Source: Larix kaempferi (lineage: Eukaryota; Streptophyta; Pinopsida; Pinales; Pinaceae). From it: a DNA stretch of 64,000 nt. Position 1 is the stretch's first letter. The number at the start of each line of letters is the position of its first letter. The stretch covers positions 7,254,001 to 7,318,000 of the forward strand of contig BSBM01000442.1 in the NCBI GenBank assembly GCA_027924585.1. The letters run 5' to 3'. The notes under the pieces are model-generated. The model made no database searches, was not told the origin of the DNA, and saw only the letters and a program-made list of their open reading frames with translations. Below are positions 22,999 to 34,222 of this stretch, in pieces. The position numbers and the translations under genes were made by a program.

Positions 22999-24201
22999 AT
23001 GGTGTATATTGAGTGGCGTGATCACCATTATGATGACCTAGTGGGGGAGGTAGAGGGTGATCTTAGGGCTAGGAAGACATTGCATGATGCAGGGATCCTA
23101 AATTTTTTCAGGTTCCCTTTGCTCCAATTGACAGAGTTTTTGTTGTACGAGGTCATCCATATGTGGAATCTAGACATGTTTGTCTTTCATGTTAGTGGGG
23201 AGGACTTGAGCATCACTACTCTAGGTATATATATTTTGACTGGGTTTCCTAGCCATGGGGTACGGGAATCATCCAAACCCAGTATGGGAGGATGTCATAT
23301 GATCGAGGGGCTTGTGGATTAGTAGTGCGGAGGTAGAGAGCGTGCGGTGAACTCAGGGAAAATATTGGTGAGTCACCTCATTAGTCTAATGGTTCGAGCA
23401 ATCACGATGGTGATGCTAATATTATTGGGGGTATCCTCCCCTCATAGGATCATGGGTGGTCAGTTACTAGTGGTGGAGCGTGTGATCACAAATCACCAAG
23501 TGGCATGGGGGCCAATGTTGCTCTGTTCGATGATGGAGAAACTTAGAGATGTGTTGGATGAGGGGGCTCATATGACCTTCCATCATGGGAGTGTACTGTG
23601 CTCCTATTTATTCGAGAGGTTCCCTTCATTGAGATCCCCTATCGTGGTACTAGAAAAGGGGCCACAAGAGCCCCAGAGGTTTATTGGGGGTAGGTGATGC
23701 CTCAGGTTGGTGGTTGTGAGGTGGGACATGTATTCACACCATGACTATTTGGAGGTCTGGTGGAAGCAAGTGGGGTTGATGGAGTGGTATCCAATGGAGT
23801 GGCATGGATTATAATAGGGATCTGGATTTGCCTTCGCCTATCCATGACTAGGATACCACATGTATGCTTTATATTTTAGTGATTACATATATTTCTGTAC
23901 ATGTTGTGATTATGCACATACTTTTTATGTATATATTTGGTATTGATTGTGGTCTCCTATCTATGATGCAGATATTGGGCTGGTTCAACCCTCACGTAGG
24001 GCACATCACCATAGACGCTGCGATGAGGAAGCGGGGATGGAAGGATCTGTCATTGAAGTGAGTGGGGTGGTAAGAGGTTCTAGTGCCATTGATAGTGGAG
24101 TTGATCCCCCTAGGGGAGAAACTAAGGTGGATGATGTTGTGGCTGCCTTGGTTAAGATAGAGAGGCGATTGGGCATGTTGAGTGTGGGGATCAATGATTG
24201 A
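22999..24201 (+). pseudogene. Plant-mobile-domain-like protein
   Basis: Frames at 22999-23322 and 23347-23697 give a leucine-rich alpha-helical protein. DAGILNFFRFPLLQLTEFLL, then HMWNLDMFVFHVSGEDLSIT and LGIYILTGFPSHGVRE resemble the plant mobile domain (aminotransferase-like PMD family), in which a GEMT...LTGLP segment is typical. A likely intron with an acceptor cag near 23970 leads to a further frame to 24201. PMD proteins are domesticated from, or captured by, plant transposons. Stops and a frame break near 23322 suggest a pseudogene. The assignment rests on a short pattern. Confidence 0.45.
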
Positions 24202-24209
24202 GGGATGGC

Positions 24210-24735
24210 TGATCTAGATGATAAGGAGATGGCATAGACTATCCATCTTATTGCAACATGTGGTGCTGGATGGAATCCATTAATATGGTAGTTAGTAGTG
24301 GCATGGCATGTAGCATGGGGAATATAGGGAGGATAGGGTCCTCTTGCGGGTAAGAGACCACTAGTAGGACCGTGAGTAGTGCAGGGACTAGATCTAGGGG
24401 TTGAGGGAGGAGAGCGGGGTGAGGCCATACAATTGTTAGCTATCATGGGGCTTCATGCTCTAGTTGCTGGTGGAGCAGCCTGAGTGCTATGCACTTTTGT
24501 ATAGGGATACATGCCCGTTTTTGTATTTTTGTATAGATGGAGCCTATGGGAGGCTGAGTTTTGATGTATCCCCCATAAGGAAAAATATTCTCTTTGTATA
24601 TGGCCTATGAGGCCACATTTTGTACATGACACACATTATTTTTTGATGATATGTGTAGTTCTAGGTACTTGCACATGATGAGTGACACACATATATACAT
24701 GCTTGGTTTATGTATGCAAGGATCAGAGAGATGGT
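24210..24735. other. Non-coding 3' flank
   Basis: T-rich sequence with a repeated ttttgtatag word at about 24496-24535 and no coding signal. It may be the 3' untranslated region of the unit before it. Confidence 0.35.
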
Positions 24736-24739
24736 TGGT

Positions 24740-25136
24740 GTATCAGATGCCAATCCAACACCTGGTTTGGGACATGGTAAACGAACATATTGGTGTTCCT
24801 AGGGACATCCATGAAGGAGATGGTTTCAAACTTCACACTAGGAGGCACACTTGTGAAAGTTTACGAAAGAGGAGCGGGTTAAGGACTTTGAAGACATTAT
24901 TAAGTTAAGAGACAACTAGTTGGGAATCTAGGTATACTTACATATGGTGTATGCCAAGGTGGATGGCGTCGCTTAAGAGACCAATGAAAACATCGTATTC
25001 TACTTGGTTGTTGGCAAGTGCCCCCAAACAAACGCCACTTGTGTGGTACAGAGTATGGGAGGGGGTATAAATAGCCCAAGTAGCTGATGTGAGATTCTTT
25101 GACCACCAAATTGCACCATCTGCGAAGCCGATATAG
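24740..25136 (-). pseudogene. Archaeal-type RNase H of a minus-strand Tat-like element
   Basis: The minus strand reads YIGFADGAIWWSKN (from 25136), then WAIYTPSHTLYHTSGVCLG, NNQVEYDVFIGLLSDAIHLG and YLDSQLVVS near 24925. The tail resembles LNNVFKV...PLLFRKL and a decayed ANxxLDW end near 24760. The D, E and D residues match the Tat aRNH domain. An internal stop lies between HHM and VYLDSQ. The apparent TATA box at about 25065 on the plus strand is part of this coding sequence. Confidence 0.72.
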
Positions 25137-25285
25137 TCACCTGCTCATGAGAAGATCTGCATAAACAAAAGATGGTCGTATCCTCAATCAAAGGGATCGA
25201 AAATACTAAAGTATAAAATGCTACATTGTGTAAACGAGACAAGGGAAAAATATGTTTTCGCCCTTCTAGTGGTGGGTGTAGCAAG

Positions 25286-26001
25286 TGTTTTCACACTAGC
25301 TGGTGCTAACAATCACCTACTAAGACTTATGGAAGTCTTAGTAACAGTTTGAATGGTAAGTGCAAATAATGAAAAATAAAATAGATATACACTAAGCATA
25401 CATTAAGCTAACATCAATTTAAAATGTTTTAAAAGAGCACAATCTAGGACCATAAGAAATACTTGGAAATGTGGGCCCTTGCAGCCTTCCAAAGTAGTAG
25501 GTTCTTGGTCTCCTAGAAGCTCTGCAATATCTAGCTACATGTCACAAGAGGTACCAAAACTGAACATATGGGTAAAAAAGACTCAATGGAATTTTGGCAA
25601 AGTAACGACATAATTGAGGTGGAGAATATCTCGTATATGAAATGGGGGACCTTCACATGTATATATAGTTATTGTGACACATGGTATTTGGTGGCCCATG
25701 GGATTGGAAAATGGTATTTGGATAAACATTATGAGTGGGTTAGATCCAATTCTTTTTTCCCCCTTTTTATGGATTTTTTCTCATTTGTGGGAATTTCCTA
25801 TTTTTTGGGGATTTTCTCTTTTCCCATTTTTTAGGAATGTGCCAATTTCCCTCTTTTGTGGAAAGAGTAAATAATAATGATGGGTCATTTATGATATTTT
25901 TTCCATGTGAAGGTCAAAGTGGTGGAAATGGAAAGTGGACATGATGTATGATATGGTGTGGCTAGTGGATAAGCAAAGTGGACAAAATTTTGGTGTTAAC
26001 A
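25286..26001 (-). repeat. Putative 3' LTR of the minus-strand protease-module element
   Basis: The minus strand reads a purine tract (AGGGGGGCAA, 26004-26013), two bases, then TGTTAACACC, which is a convincing start of a 3' LTR. The lower end at 25286 (TGTTTTCAC on the plus strand) is only a plausible CA end. No second copy lies in the window, so the size is unproven. Confidence 0.4.
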
Positions 26002-26013
26002 TATTGCCCCCCT

Positions 26014-28185
26014 GATGTGTGAGGTCAGGAGCTCATCGTATGGACGAAAAACATCATAGGATTTTTCTTTTTTCCAAGGGAGAACTATGACGGTAGCATA
26101 GAGACCAGAAAATGTGTTGGAGGGTAGAAGATACACTTCATAGGAACTACAAGGGCCTGTATATGCATATATTATCACTCAAAATGGATGACGTACATAT
26201 CATCTCAAATATATGGACAAGGCGGATATACTCATGCTCATATCAATGTCTCAAAGATATAGAAAATGGATCAAGGCCCAAAAGGGGGCGAATCAATACA
26301 TAAATAACTGTTGTGTACATCGTAGGTCTCCAATAAGAGACTGAATACAATGGACTATAATTATGGTCCAACCATGACTGATCTGAAGAGATGATACATG
26401 GAAACAATGGAATTCACAAGAAATGATGCACTACTGGATCTAAAGGGGTCTAAAAATTGTATGGAATCAACAACTGAGAGTCAGAAGCTCATAGGTACAA
26501 TGAACTACATATGAAATTGGATACACTAGGAAGCATGGCATTGGGGGGCTTCATAAACACTGTCACCAATGCATCCCAGATATCACAAGGAACATAAGTG
26601 TATCATTGTTCCAGGGAGACTCACCAATATGCTAGAGTCAGGGGATATCTAGGGTATTCAATCAAATAATGAAAGAACCAATACACTGTACGAATATCAA
26701 TGATGCAATGATGTGGATGATCTCGAGCTGACTTGGCAACATATGAAATTGACCTCATGGGAGGGGGACATAGCTTGGGTGACCTGGTGGGGATGACTGC
26801 AACAATGGATGCTTGGAGAAGGGAGACTGATACATGGCAGCAGGGGGAAACCAAGGATGACTCCTTGCAGAATACTCTGAACAAAGGTGATCATATTGGG
26901 GATGCTGCCATAATAAGAGACTATATGTGATATGTAGGGGCATCGAAAGGCACTGTTTGGTCCTTTTTCATTTTTTAATGAGATTAAAGAAGGGATATAA
27001 GGGTGCCCAATAATGTACTGGCCCGTGGATTTTGATCGATTCCAAGTTAGTTAATGCTCGTTGGTGTTTTCATTTTTAGAGAGTTTGAAAACATGAAGAA
27101 AACTCCATTGGGGTTCTTTTTCATAAATTTAGTCTCCTAAGCCCGAAAAAGAATAAAAGTATGTAGGTGAGAATTCTTCTTGCCAAAGGGACTAGAGTAT
27201 TCCTTTTTTGTAATTATTCCATCTGGACTAAAAAAGCGGTAAACTTATACTAGACATATGCCCTTTCTAATACTTTAATGAGCATGAAAGGAAGCAAGTT
27301 TGCTCGATGATATTTTCATTCTCTAAGGAGTAAGAAAAGAGCTTAAAAGAAAACTCCATACCTGGAGTCCATTTACAGGGAATGACCAATGAGTGGTAAT
27401 GTGAAGGAATGCATGCGGCTTCATTTTTTGGATGTCAAACTACAAGGACTCTTGATCCTATGGGGCTATGAATGACATGGGAACCAAATGCGAGGGGTAC
27501 TAAAATGGTCACCTATGTGAGGTAGGATCCACTGCCAAGTAAGGGCGAATGCAATGGTGTTTGGGATGAGCCACTTAATCGAATAGGGGGGGTCCTATAG
27601 GCGTAAAATAGAAACTAGATAAATGCATCAAATACTTTGGGGGAGAAGATGAACTAGATGCTAGTTAAGAGATTACACCTGCAGGGATCAACTGTTGACC
27701 AAAACAAGTGGAGTTCAACACAAATTGGACCTGTACACATGGAAACAATACCGAAGCATAAAATGTGCATATGGAAATAAAAAAAAATATACAAGTGAAA
27801 TGTGACCTTGAAAATGGAAGAGATCATGCATGCAAAAAAGTGATTAGGGTTAAGGTCCTGCTCCCATGCAATGGGAATGGGGTTTTTGATTGTGGATCAC
27901 ATGTGTGTTGAATTAAATGATGGGATCATTGAAGTATTAAGATTGATATGGCGGGGCATGATCAAAAGGATTGATCATGCTCCTTATCCCAGGGTAAATA
28001 TAATCGATTATGTCCCCCAATCTAGAGGTGTCAATGGAGTGTTGATTCTCTCTTAGAGAGTTACCAATAGGGCATTGATCAATTGCAGGTAGGGAGGTGT
28101 ATCGTGAGGCTATTTTCCACGGTGGCACATTGAATTGATGATATTATGATGGGGGATTCCCCTTACAGGGTGGATTTACCCAATA
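26014..28185. other. Non-coding interior of the minus-strand Tat-like element
   Basis: Between the protease module and the purine tract, reverse transcriptase and integrase would be expected on the minus strand, but none of their motifs is visible. Small frames (for example 26621-26884 minus) show no known domain. Confidence 0.45.
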
Positions 28186-29190
28186 TCACCAATGAGTAGG
28201 AAATTTTGGAGGCTTTCCCCCATGTTGCGGACATCGGATTTCCTCCTCGGTTCCAAAGGATATACTAGAAGGCTCTAAGGGAGCTGTTCCTGTCGACGTG
28301 GTTGTAGTAGTATGGTTTGATGATGAAGGGTCATCAGAGGATGAGGTGAAACAAATGGTTTTTTCCTGGTGGGAAGAAGACTTTGGGGGTTGAACTTCTT
28401 CGATTACAGTGACTTGAGACTCCAATGAGAGATTACGCAAGTCAGTCATCACGGATCAGTATTTGGCAAGTTAGGGAAATGGTGGGAGTAGTGGCCATAG
28501 GTGCCACAAATCGCTCAAGAATGGTTTTCGCATAAAGAATTGTTACGCACTTGGGGAGGGTCAGGAACTTGTCCAATTGGAATATTTTCATCATCATCTG
28601 GTGTCTACAGGTGAGTATAGAGGATGGGAAACTATGGAAAATTATGGGTAGCATGACCCATAATATCACATAAAGCACATGGTGGAGGTGCTCACATCGT
28701 AGATGGAGGAGGCGGTGTCACAAATTTGTTTGTTGTAGCCAGCAAGGTTGGATTTGAGGTATTTCCCCCAGCTTTCTTGGCCAGGGAAGCAGAGGGAGTA
28801 GAAGGTACTATATTGGGCACACAAGGAGGTGGGTGTTGGGAAATATTGATTAGTTGTACTAGTTGTAAAACAACTTGTGGGGTTGGGGGTGGGATAGGTG
28901 CAAGTAGATACCACATAGGAAGGCCTAACGTAAATCCCATAAGGTTGAGAGTAGCCATCACATGCGTGCTCACACCATTTGATGGAGGAAACAAAAACAA
29001 GATCATATGGATATGCATATCCCCCACTATGTTGGGAACCGATACCAGTTGCGGTTGAGTTTGCAGTGGGTGTTGAGGTTGTGTGTGGTTGCGGGGGGAC
29101 TAGAGGTTTACGAGATGAAATGATGCACAAATCCGATATCTTGATGGTCATAGGGGATAGGGACAAATCCTCTAAAGTGTCAGTCAACTA
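28186..29190 (-). pseudogene. Tat-like gag tail: proline/threonine-rich linker and knuckle remnant
   Basis: On the minus strand, frames at 28666-29187 and 28186-28452 hold a linker rich in Pro, Thr and Ser. It contains NLMGFTLGLPMWYL near 28915-28955, a knuckle-like LCDIMGHATHNFP near 28650-28680, then an acidic and Thr-rich tail. The linker matches the one at 57337-57810 in order and wording (GLNLGVPVWYL there). It follows, rather than precedes, a protease, so it appears to start a second copy of the same module. Confidence 0.55.
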
Positions 29191-29361
29191 GGTGTCATAA
29201 AAGAGGTCGGGGCCAATTACAGAAAGAAAGGGGATGGAGATGTTGTCGATAGTGGTGTCAACAGTGGGGATGATATTTTCAGGGGTATCCGGTCCCTTGG
29301 GATCATAGTAAGTCAATTGGTTTATCTTGAAGATCTCCCCTTCATGAGGGAACATCATAAC

Positions 29362-30080
29362 TTAAACTACTGATGAAGCAATGGATTTCATGGCATATAC
29401 GTAGCTACAGACAAAGAGGAGGTTGTAATAAAGTTGGGCATTGAAAACCTCAATGTCAATGAGGACCATTTTACAAGCTAGCTCCATAGGAACATTCACG
29501 AGAAGTCCCTGGGGTTGGGCAGCATGACTATCATAGGCATGTAACACAGTAGTAGAGGGTTGAAATGGAGGTGACCCAAGCTTTTTCCAAATAAAGGTTG
29601 ACATAACACAACTGGAGGAACCTTCATTGATGATACATCGATGAATGATGAGGTTCCATATTGACACAGGAATCTGGAAAGTGACAGATGAAGGCATGTG
29701 GGGTTCAGACTCATCCAAGTCAAAAGTGATATTGGGGTTGAGGCAAAGAACTCTTGACCAAAGGTTGGGTAAGGCGAATGGTCTCCAAAGCGTCCTGAAA
29801 TCGAGGGAGGTCGAGACAATGATGTGTGTAATTACCAAACTATGAGAAAATCATGATATGCAATGATTTAGGCTTATGTGTGGGAGAAGATGAGGTAACA
29901 CCTTCTATTGTCAGTGGATCATGTGTCATGCTAATAGGGGTGTTGAGAATATTCCTAATCTTTGACAAGGTGGGGCATAGGTTGGTCACATGGCATTGTT
30001 TCCCACAGAGAGTACATGGTGAAGTAACCCTCTATGTGAGAGTATTGGTCATTACTGGGGCATTTAACCATTGTTGGTTG
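29362..30080 (-). pseudogene. Tat-like zinc knuckle and retropepsin, module copy B
   Basis: The minus strand gives a knuckle-like CTLCGKQCHVTNLCP near 29985-30020. The retropepsin follows: PSSVTFQIPVSIWNLIIHR, CIINEGSSSCVMSTFIWKKLG, LVNVPMELACKMVLIDIEV and YNLLFVCSYVYAMKSIASS, ending at 29362. The expected IIDEGAS active site reads IINEGSS, so the catalytic Asp is Asn. The downstream text (GEIFKINQLTYYDPKGPDTP near 29290-29350) is the usual post-protease segment. The module recurs at 57840-58737. Confidence 0.75.
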
Positions 30081-30089
30081 ATTCCCCCT

Positions 30090-31482
30090 TGTAACATACC
30101 CTCCCATCTATCCAATGGAATGAAGGGAACATGATGCCAATCTGTGGGGCTTGACACAATCTCAGCCCATTCATTAGATTCATACAATACAAAAAAAAAT
30201 CAATGTGTGCAGATGCACATCAAGCAAGTATGCACAGCGGAATTAAAAACATGATCCACACACCTCTTTTGTATGCATTCAACATATCAATAATAATCAT
30301 CAAATTAAAACATTGCAGAAGTAAAATACACATAGAGAATACTTATCTTCATTGTGCAATTGTCCCAGCTAACTAGCTATGTCACTGCAACGTTCCACCC
30401 AACCATAGGCCAGTTGTGTTCACCAATCTCTCAACACAACTACCACCCCCGAGCTGGGCATGATTATTACAAGGAAAAGGGGACATTCAAGCTCATGCAT
30501 AGCCCAATTAATCATCTCATCTGAGCCAAGCCAGTCCACAACTGGGTTTATCAGGCTACATTTGAACCTTGGATGCTTGCACTCAAGCTCAAGCCAAAAT
30601 AATGGATTCCTATAACCCATACCCAACATACTCTATATACACACAGCAAGCACAATCATTGGGCATGGATACACATGTTTAACAATGGGATTTACAAATA
30701 GGATGGCTATGGTCTTTCCCCAAATTGTTTCCAACCAAAAACAAATTGTGGGATGGGGAAAAACATTCACAGGGAGGAAAATGATTTCTCCCCCACCTAT
30801 ATAAGCATTCAGCAGCCCAAACGGTCTCTATGGAACCCCAATTGGATTCCCATTCTTCCCCATTGGTATACAACACAAAAACGCCCTTCTCCTAGTTGAG
30901 GATAAAGGAAAACACAGAAAAACATGGCTAGAAAATGCCCAGGTAGCTCCAAACTCGTGAGGGAGAGCAACTTGTTGATGGATGATGGCTTGGGGAGCAA
31001 TTCATGGCTTTTTTCTTTCCCAAGAAGCAAAACGTGATTTTCCATGAAGGGTGGCTTTCCCATACTTGAATTTGGACAGCTATACCTCTCCATTCCCAAG
31101 GCATTAGCTACCTCAACCAACTCTTGGGAGAAATGAATGATTGGGTACAAAAGTCAACATGGGTAGTTGAGGGTTTGATGGGTTCTCTCATTGACACTTG
31201 ACTTGACTTGATTGGATCCAAGGGTTTGAATGTTTTCCCTCCCAATTCCTTGTAAAATCATGCCCCCATCTCTTTGTTGCATTACATAGCTAGTTGTGGG
31301 TATTTTATTAAAATGCATATTTACATGATTTTCACAATTCCACTGTGCCTGGCTGGCACATAAACCATATGCATCAATAAATCGATGGCGGGGCCTTAGC
31401 CTTGAGCTCCTCACCACGACTTTATAAAAATATTACATCATTTACAATTTTAATGCAATAGGGTCAAGATGGGGATGTGACA
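30090..31482 (-). repeat. 3' LTR of the LARD (minus strand)
   Basis: On the minus strand it begins TGTCACATCCCC and ends GGGTATGTTACA. It is collinear with 55939-57331 apart from scattered substitutions and rare single-base gaps. Open frames inside it (for example 30809-31150 minus) occur in both copies and have no known domain. Confidence 0.92.
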
Positions 31483-31500
31483 TACCCCTCCCCTTGGAAT
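31483..31500 (-). promoter_or_regulatory. Polypurine tract of the LARD
   Basis: The minus strand reads CCAAGGGGAGGGGTA directly before the LTR start at 31482. Confidence 0.8.
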
Positions 31501-33448
31501 AACACCGTCCTCAGTGTTTCAACACTTCGGAATATATACTCACTTTACACATGTCTCAAAATTCACAACTGGTGGCAGGTCTGTCCTGCATTCATCTCTT
31601 TACTTTGAAATTTTAGGATCAGGTCCTTTAGCTTCCACAAGCTGCTCCTGCTGGCTTTGATCTTCCATATTTGCAGGTGGGAATTTCTCTACAACGATCC
31701 CTTTCCTTTTAGTCACCTTCCAGCTACTCTACAAGTCTGGAACTTCTTGGCTGTCATCTTTCTTGTTGTCTTCGCAACTATTTGAGGAAGAGTTTTAGCC
31801 AAAATGAATAGCCTTTGGTCTGCTTCCATGATCAATGTGCACGACTGGCTCTTGCTTCCCTCACTAGCAACACTTGGCTAGTAACAACTGCAACCAATGG
31901 CTTTCAATTTCTCACCTGTGAGACTCCTCATGGAAATTTCCTGTTAGGACAAGCATAACACAATATTAAAATTATTCAATTATTTTCCCAATTGACATGG
32001 AAAGTCCATTCTTCACTCATGATACTTCCACACTTTTCATGCTTTCCAAACGGACACATGAACTCATTCATGTTCATCCTTTCACAGGGAAATAACTATT
32101 TCAGCATTCACAATTCATTTCAAGCAATTAAACACAATCTATTTTCATCTATGACATGCACTCAACAATTTTTTGTTTCTAAGATGCATTAGTCAAAAGG
32201 AAAGAGAAGAGTAAGAGTTTCCCCCTATTAGTCTTGTTCCAATTTGGAGCCACACCATCACTATGGTTTCATGCTCCTTAGCCTCTTTCACTTCATAGCG
32301 AATGCTTGACTTGCCCTTTCTTGGCTATGACACATAGTGTCTACGGTCTGTTTAATGCTTTTCAACTAGGGAACCCTTCCCCACTGTTGCTTACAAAACC
32401 TTTGGCTGTTGGGACCCACACATGTCCACTAGCACCATCTTTCATTACTGCTCATACTGATCTCTTTAAGACGATCACATGTCCACATGCATCCCTATGA
32501 TGCCTTCATAATCCTTGCTTCCAACAATACCTACACTCAAACATTGAATCAATTCACATGTTCAGTTTATTCTCATAGGGTTTATTTCTAAACAAGAGTT
32601 TAAGAAATCATAAAAAATTCATATACACATGTATATTCATAAGCAAGAAGCTGCAAGATAACCAAATAATTATCTGGATTGGATGTCTTCACTTTATTCC
32701 ACAAGCTCCTTCTTTGCTTTAAAAGCATTGGATTTCCCATGGATACAATAACGAATGTTGGGCTAGCACGCAGGCTACTCCACAATCATTCGAATGTCAA
32801 TGTCAGGCCATCACGCCAACTGGGTTTTATCAATTAATTAAGGAATGTTTGGCCAGCATGCCAACTGCTCCACAACATCAAGTGGTTAATGTTCCCACCA
32901 ACTAGTCTCTGAATTTATCGAGCATCAGTTACTCTCTGGATTTACCAAGAATTTTAGTGCCTGACCAATTACTTTCTGGTTTACCTTTTATAGCACCCGA
33001 CCATTTACTCTCTGGATTACCAAGAATTTTATAGTTCTTTTAGGGTCCTTGCTTTCCTGCAATGACCAAGGTTTCCAACAAAGAAACAATAGTGTATCAG
33101 CTTAGCTATTAGAAGACTTATACCTGAAATCTTCATTATTCCAAACAGGAAATAAATAAAAATGAATACTTATCTGTATTGCGCATTTCCTTTCTGGTCC
33201 ACAGGGTCCTGCTTCACTTTGCAAGCCTTGGGTTCGCCTATGGACTTGGATGTTTGGCTAGCATGCATGCTATTCCACAACATCAAGTAGTTAATGCCCA
33301 ACCAGTACACCTTCACGTCGACTGGATTTACCAAGCATTTGTGGTGCCCAACCAATCCCATACCTTGTCGACCCTCTCCATTGTCGATTCAGCACATCCT
33401 TCTGGGTTATCAGCCAATGGAAGGAAATTGCGCCACTGACCATTATAG
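31501..33448 (-). other. LARD interior, 3' part, non-coding
   Basis: No coding domain is visible. From about 32750 to 33340 there are degenerate repeats built on gctagcacgc/ccagcatgcc...ctccacaacatcaagtggttaatg and on tactctctggatttaccaag at 50-120-bp spacing. Confidence 0.5.
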
Positions 33449-33456
33449 GTCAAGGC

Positions 33457-33472
33457 CAGGGATGATTTTAAG
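33457..33472 (+). repeat. Left terminal inverted repeat of the hAT element
   Basis: CAGGGATGATTTTAAG, preceded by the target duplication GTCAAGGC at 33449-33456. It is the exact reverse complement of 48916-48931. Confidence 0.9.
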
Positions 33473-33499
33473 AACCCCCCCAAAATTTATATGTATAAA

Positions 33500-33760
33500 A
33501 AATGGGCGAATCTCCCCAATATATAGGAAAACTTGAAGGCGATTTTATCAATAATATAATATGTATATATATATTTTGGCAAATCTTTCATTTCATTATA
33601 TAATGCTGTAAAATCTTGGCGAATCTTTCACTAAATTATTATATATTGTAAAATATTGGCGAATATTTCACTTAATTATAAAAAATTGTAAAAACTTGGC
33701 GAATCTTTCACTGATTATAAAATATAGTAAAAATTTGGTGAATCTTTTTCCAGTAAGACT
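33500..33760 (+). repeat. Left subterminal repeats with GGCGAATCTTTC
   Basis: Five to six copies of a unit of about 45-55 bp, with the core TTGGCGAATCTTTCA followed by an AT-rich part ending in TGTAAAA. Similar GGCGAA words occur near the right end, which suggests transposase-binding sites. Confidence 0.75.
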
Positions 33761-34222
33761 CAAAATTTTGATTATGTAGATTACTAAGGTAGTGCAATAG
33801 AAGAACATACACCAAAGCTCAAATATGGACTCTCTTGGCTCCTAGACTCTTGAATGAACAAGTGTATGAATGAGGAGAGGATGGATTTATTTATACATTT
33901 CACAAGCAATATTTGATCACTCACAACTAGAAGGTGTTGACAAAACACAACTGCACTAACTAGATTCAGGGCAAGTAGGGACTCTACTTGTTATCTCGTC
34001 CCTTAATGGTCCAATGGACATGTGGGGTCATGAATCTTGATAGGCCAACAAACTAATAGAATTAAGTGGATATCCTAGTAGCGGGCCACTTCCTTTATAT
34101 AAAGAGATAGTTCTTGGACCAATTCCAATCTTCCAACCAATCTTCTCACCAAACTTTCTTCTCTTTGGTGTCGAATGGTAGGAGAGTTGCATATTTTTCA
34201 GTGAATACTTAAAATGGATCAA

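Noticed and set aside
24006-24446. 146-codon minus-strand frame rich in Pro, Ser and Thr
   Set aside because: It overlaps the plus-strand mobile-domain-like unit in antisense, has low-complexity composition and matches no family.
25060-25080. A perfect-looking TATA box, gggggtataaatagccc, on the plus strand
   Set aside because: On the minus strand it encodes WAIYTPS of the Tat archaeal-type RNase H, so it is coding sequence by coincidence, not a promoter.
28726-29191. Plus-strand Gly/Val-rich frames
   Set aside because: They are the antisense of the Pro/Thr-rich linker of the Tat-like gag on the minus strand.
30420-31420. Minus-strand frames that recur at 56528-56999
   Set aside because: They are present twice because they lie in the two LTRs of the LARD. 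They show no known domain and differ by frame-breaking changes.
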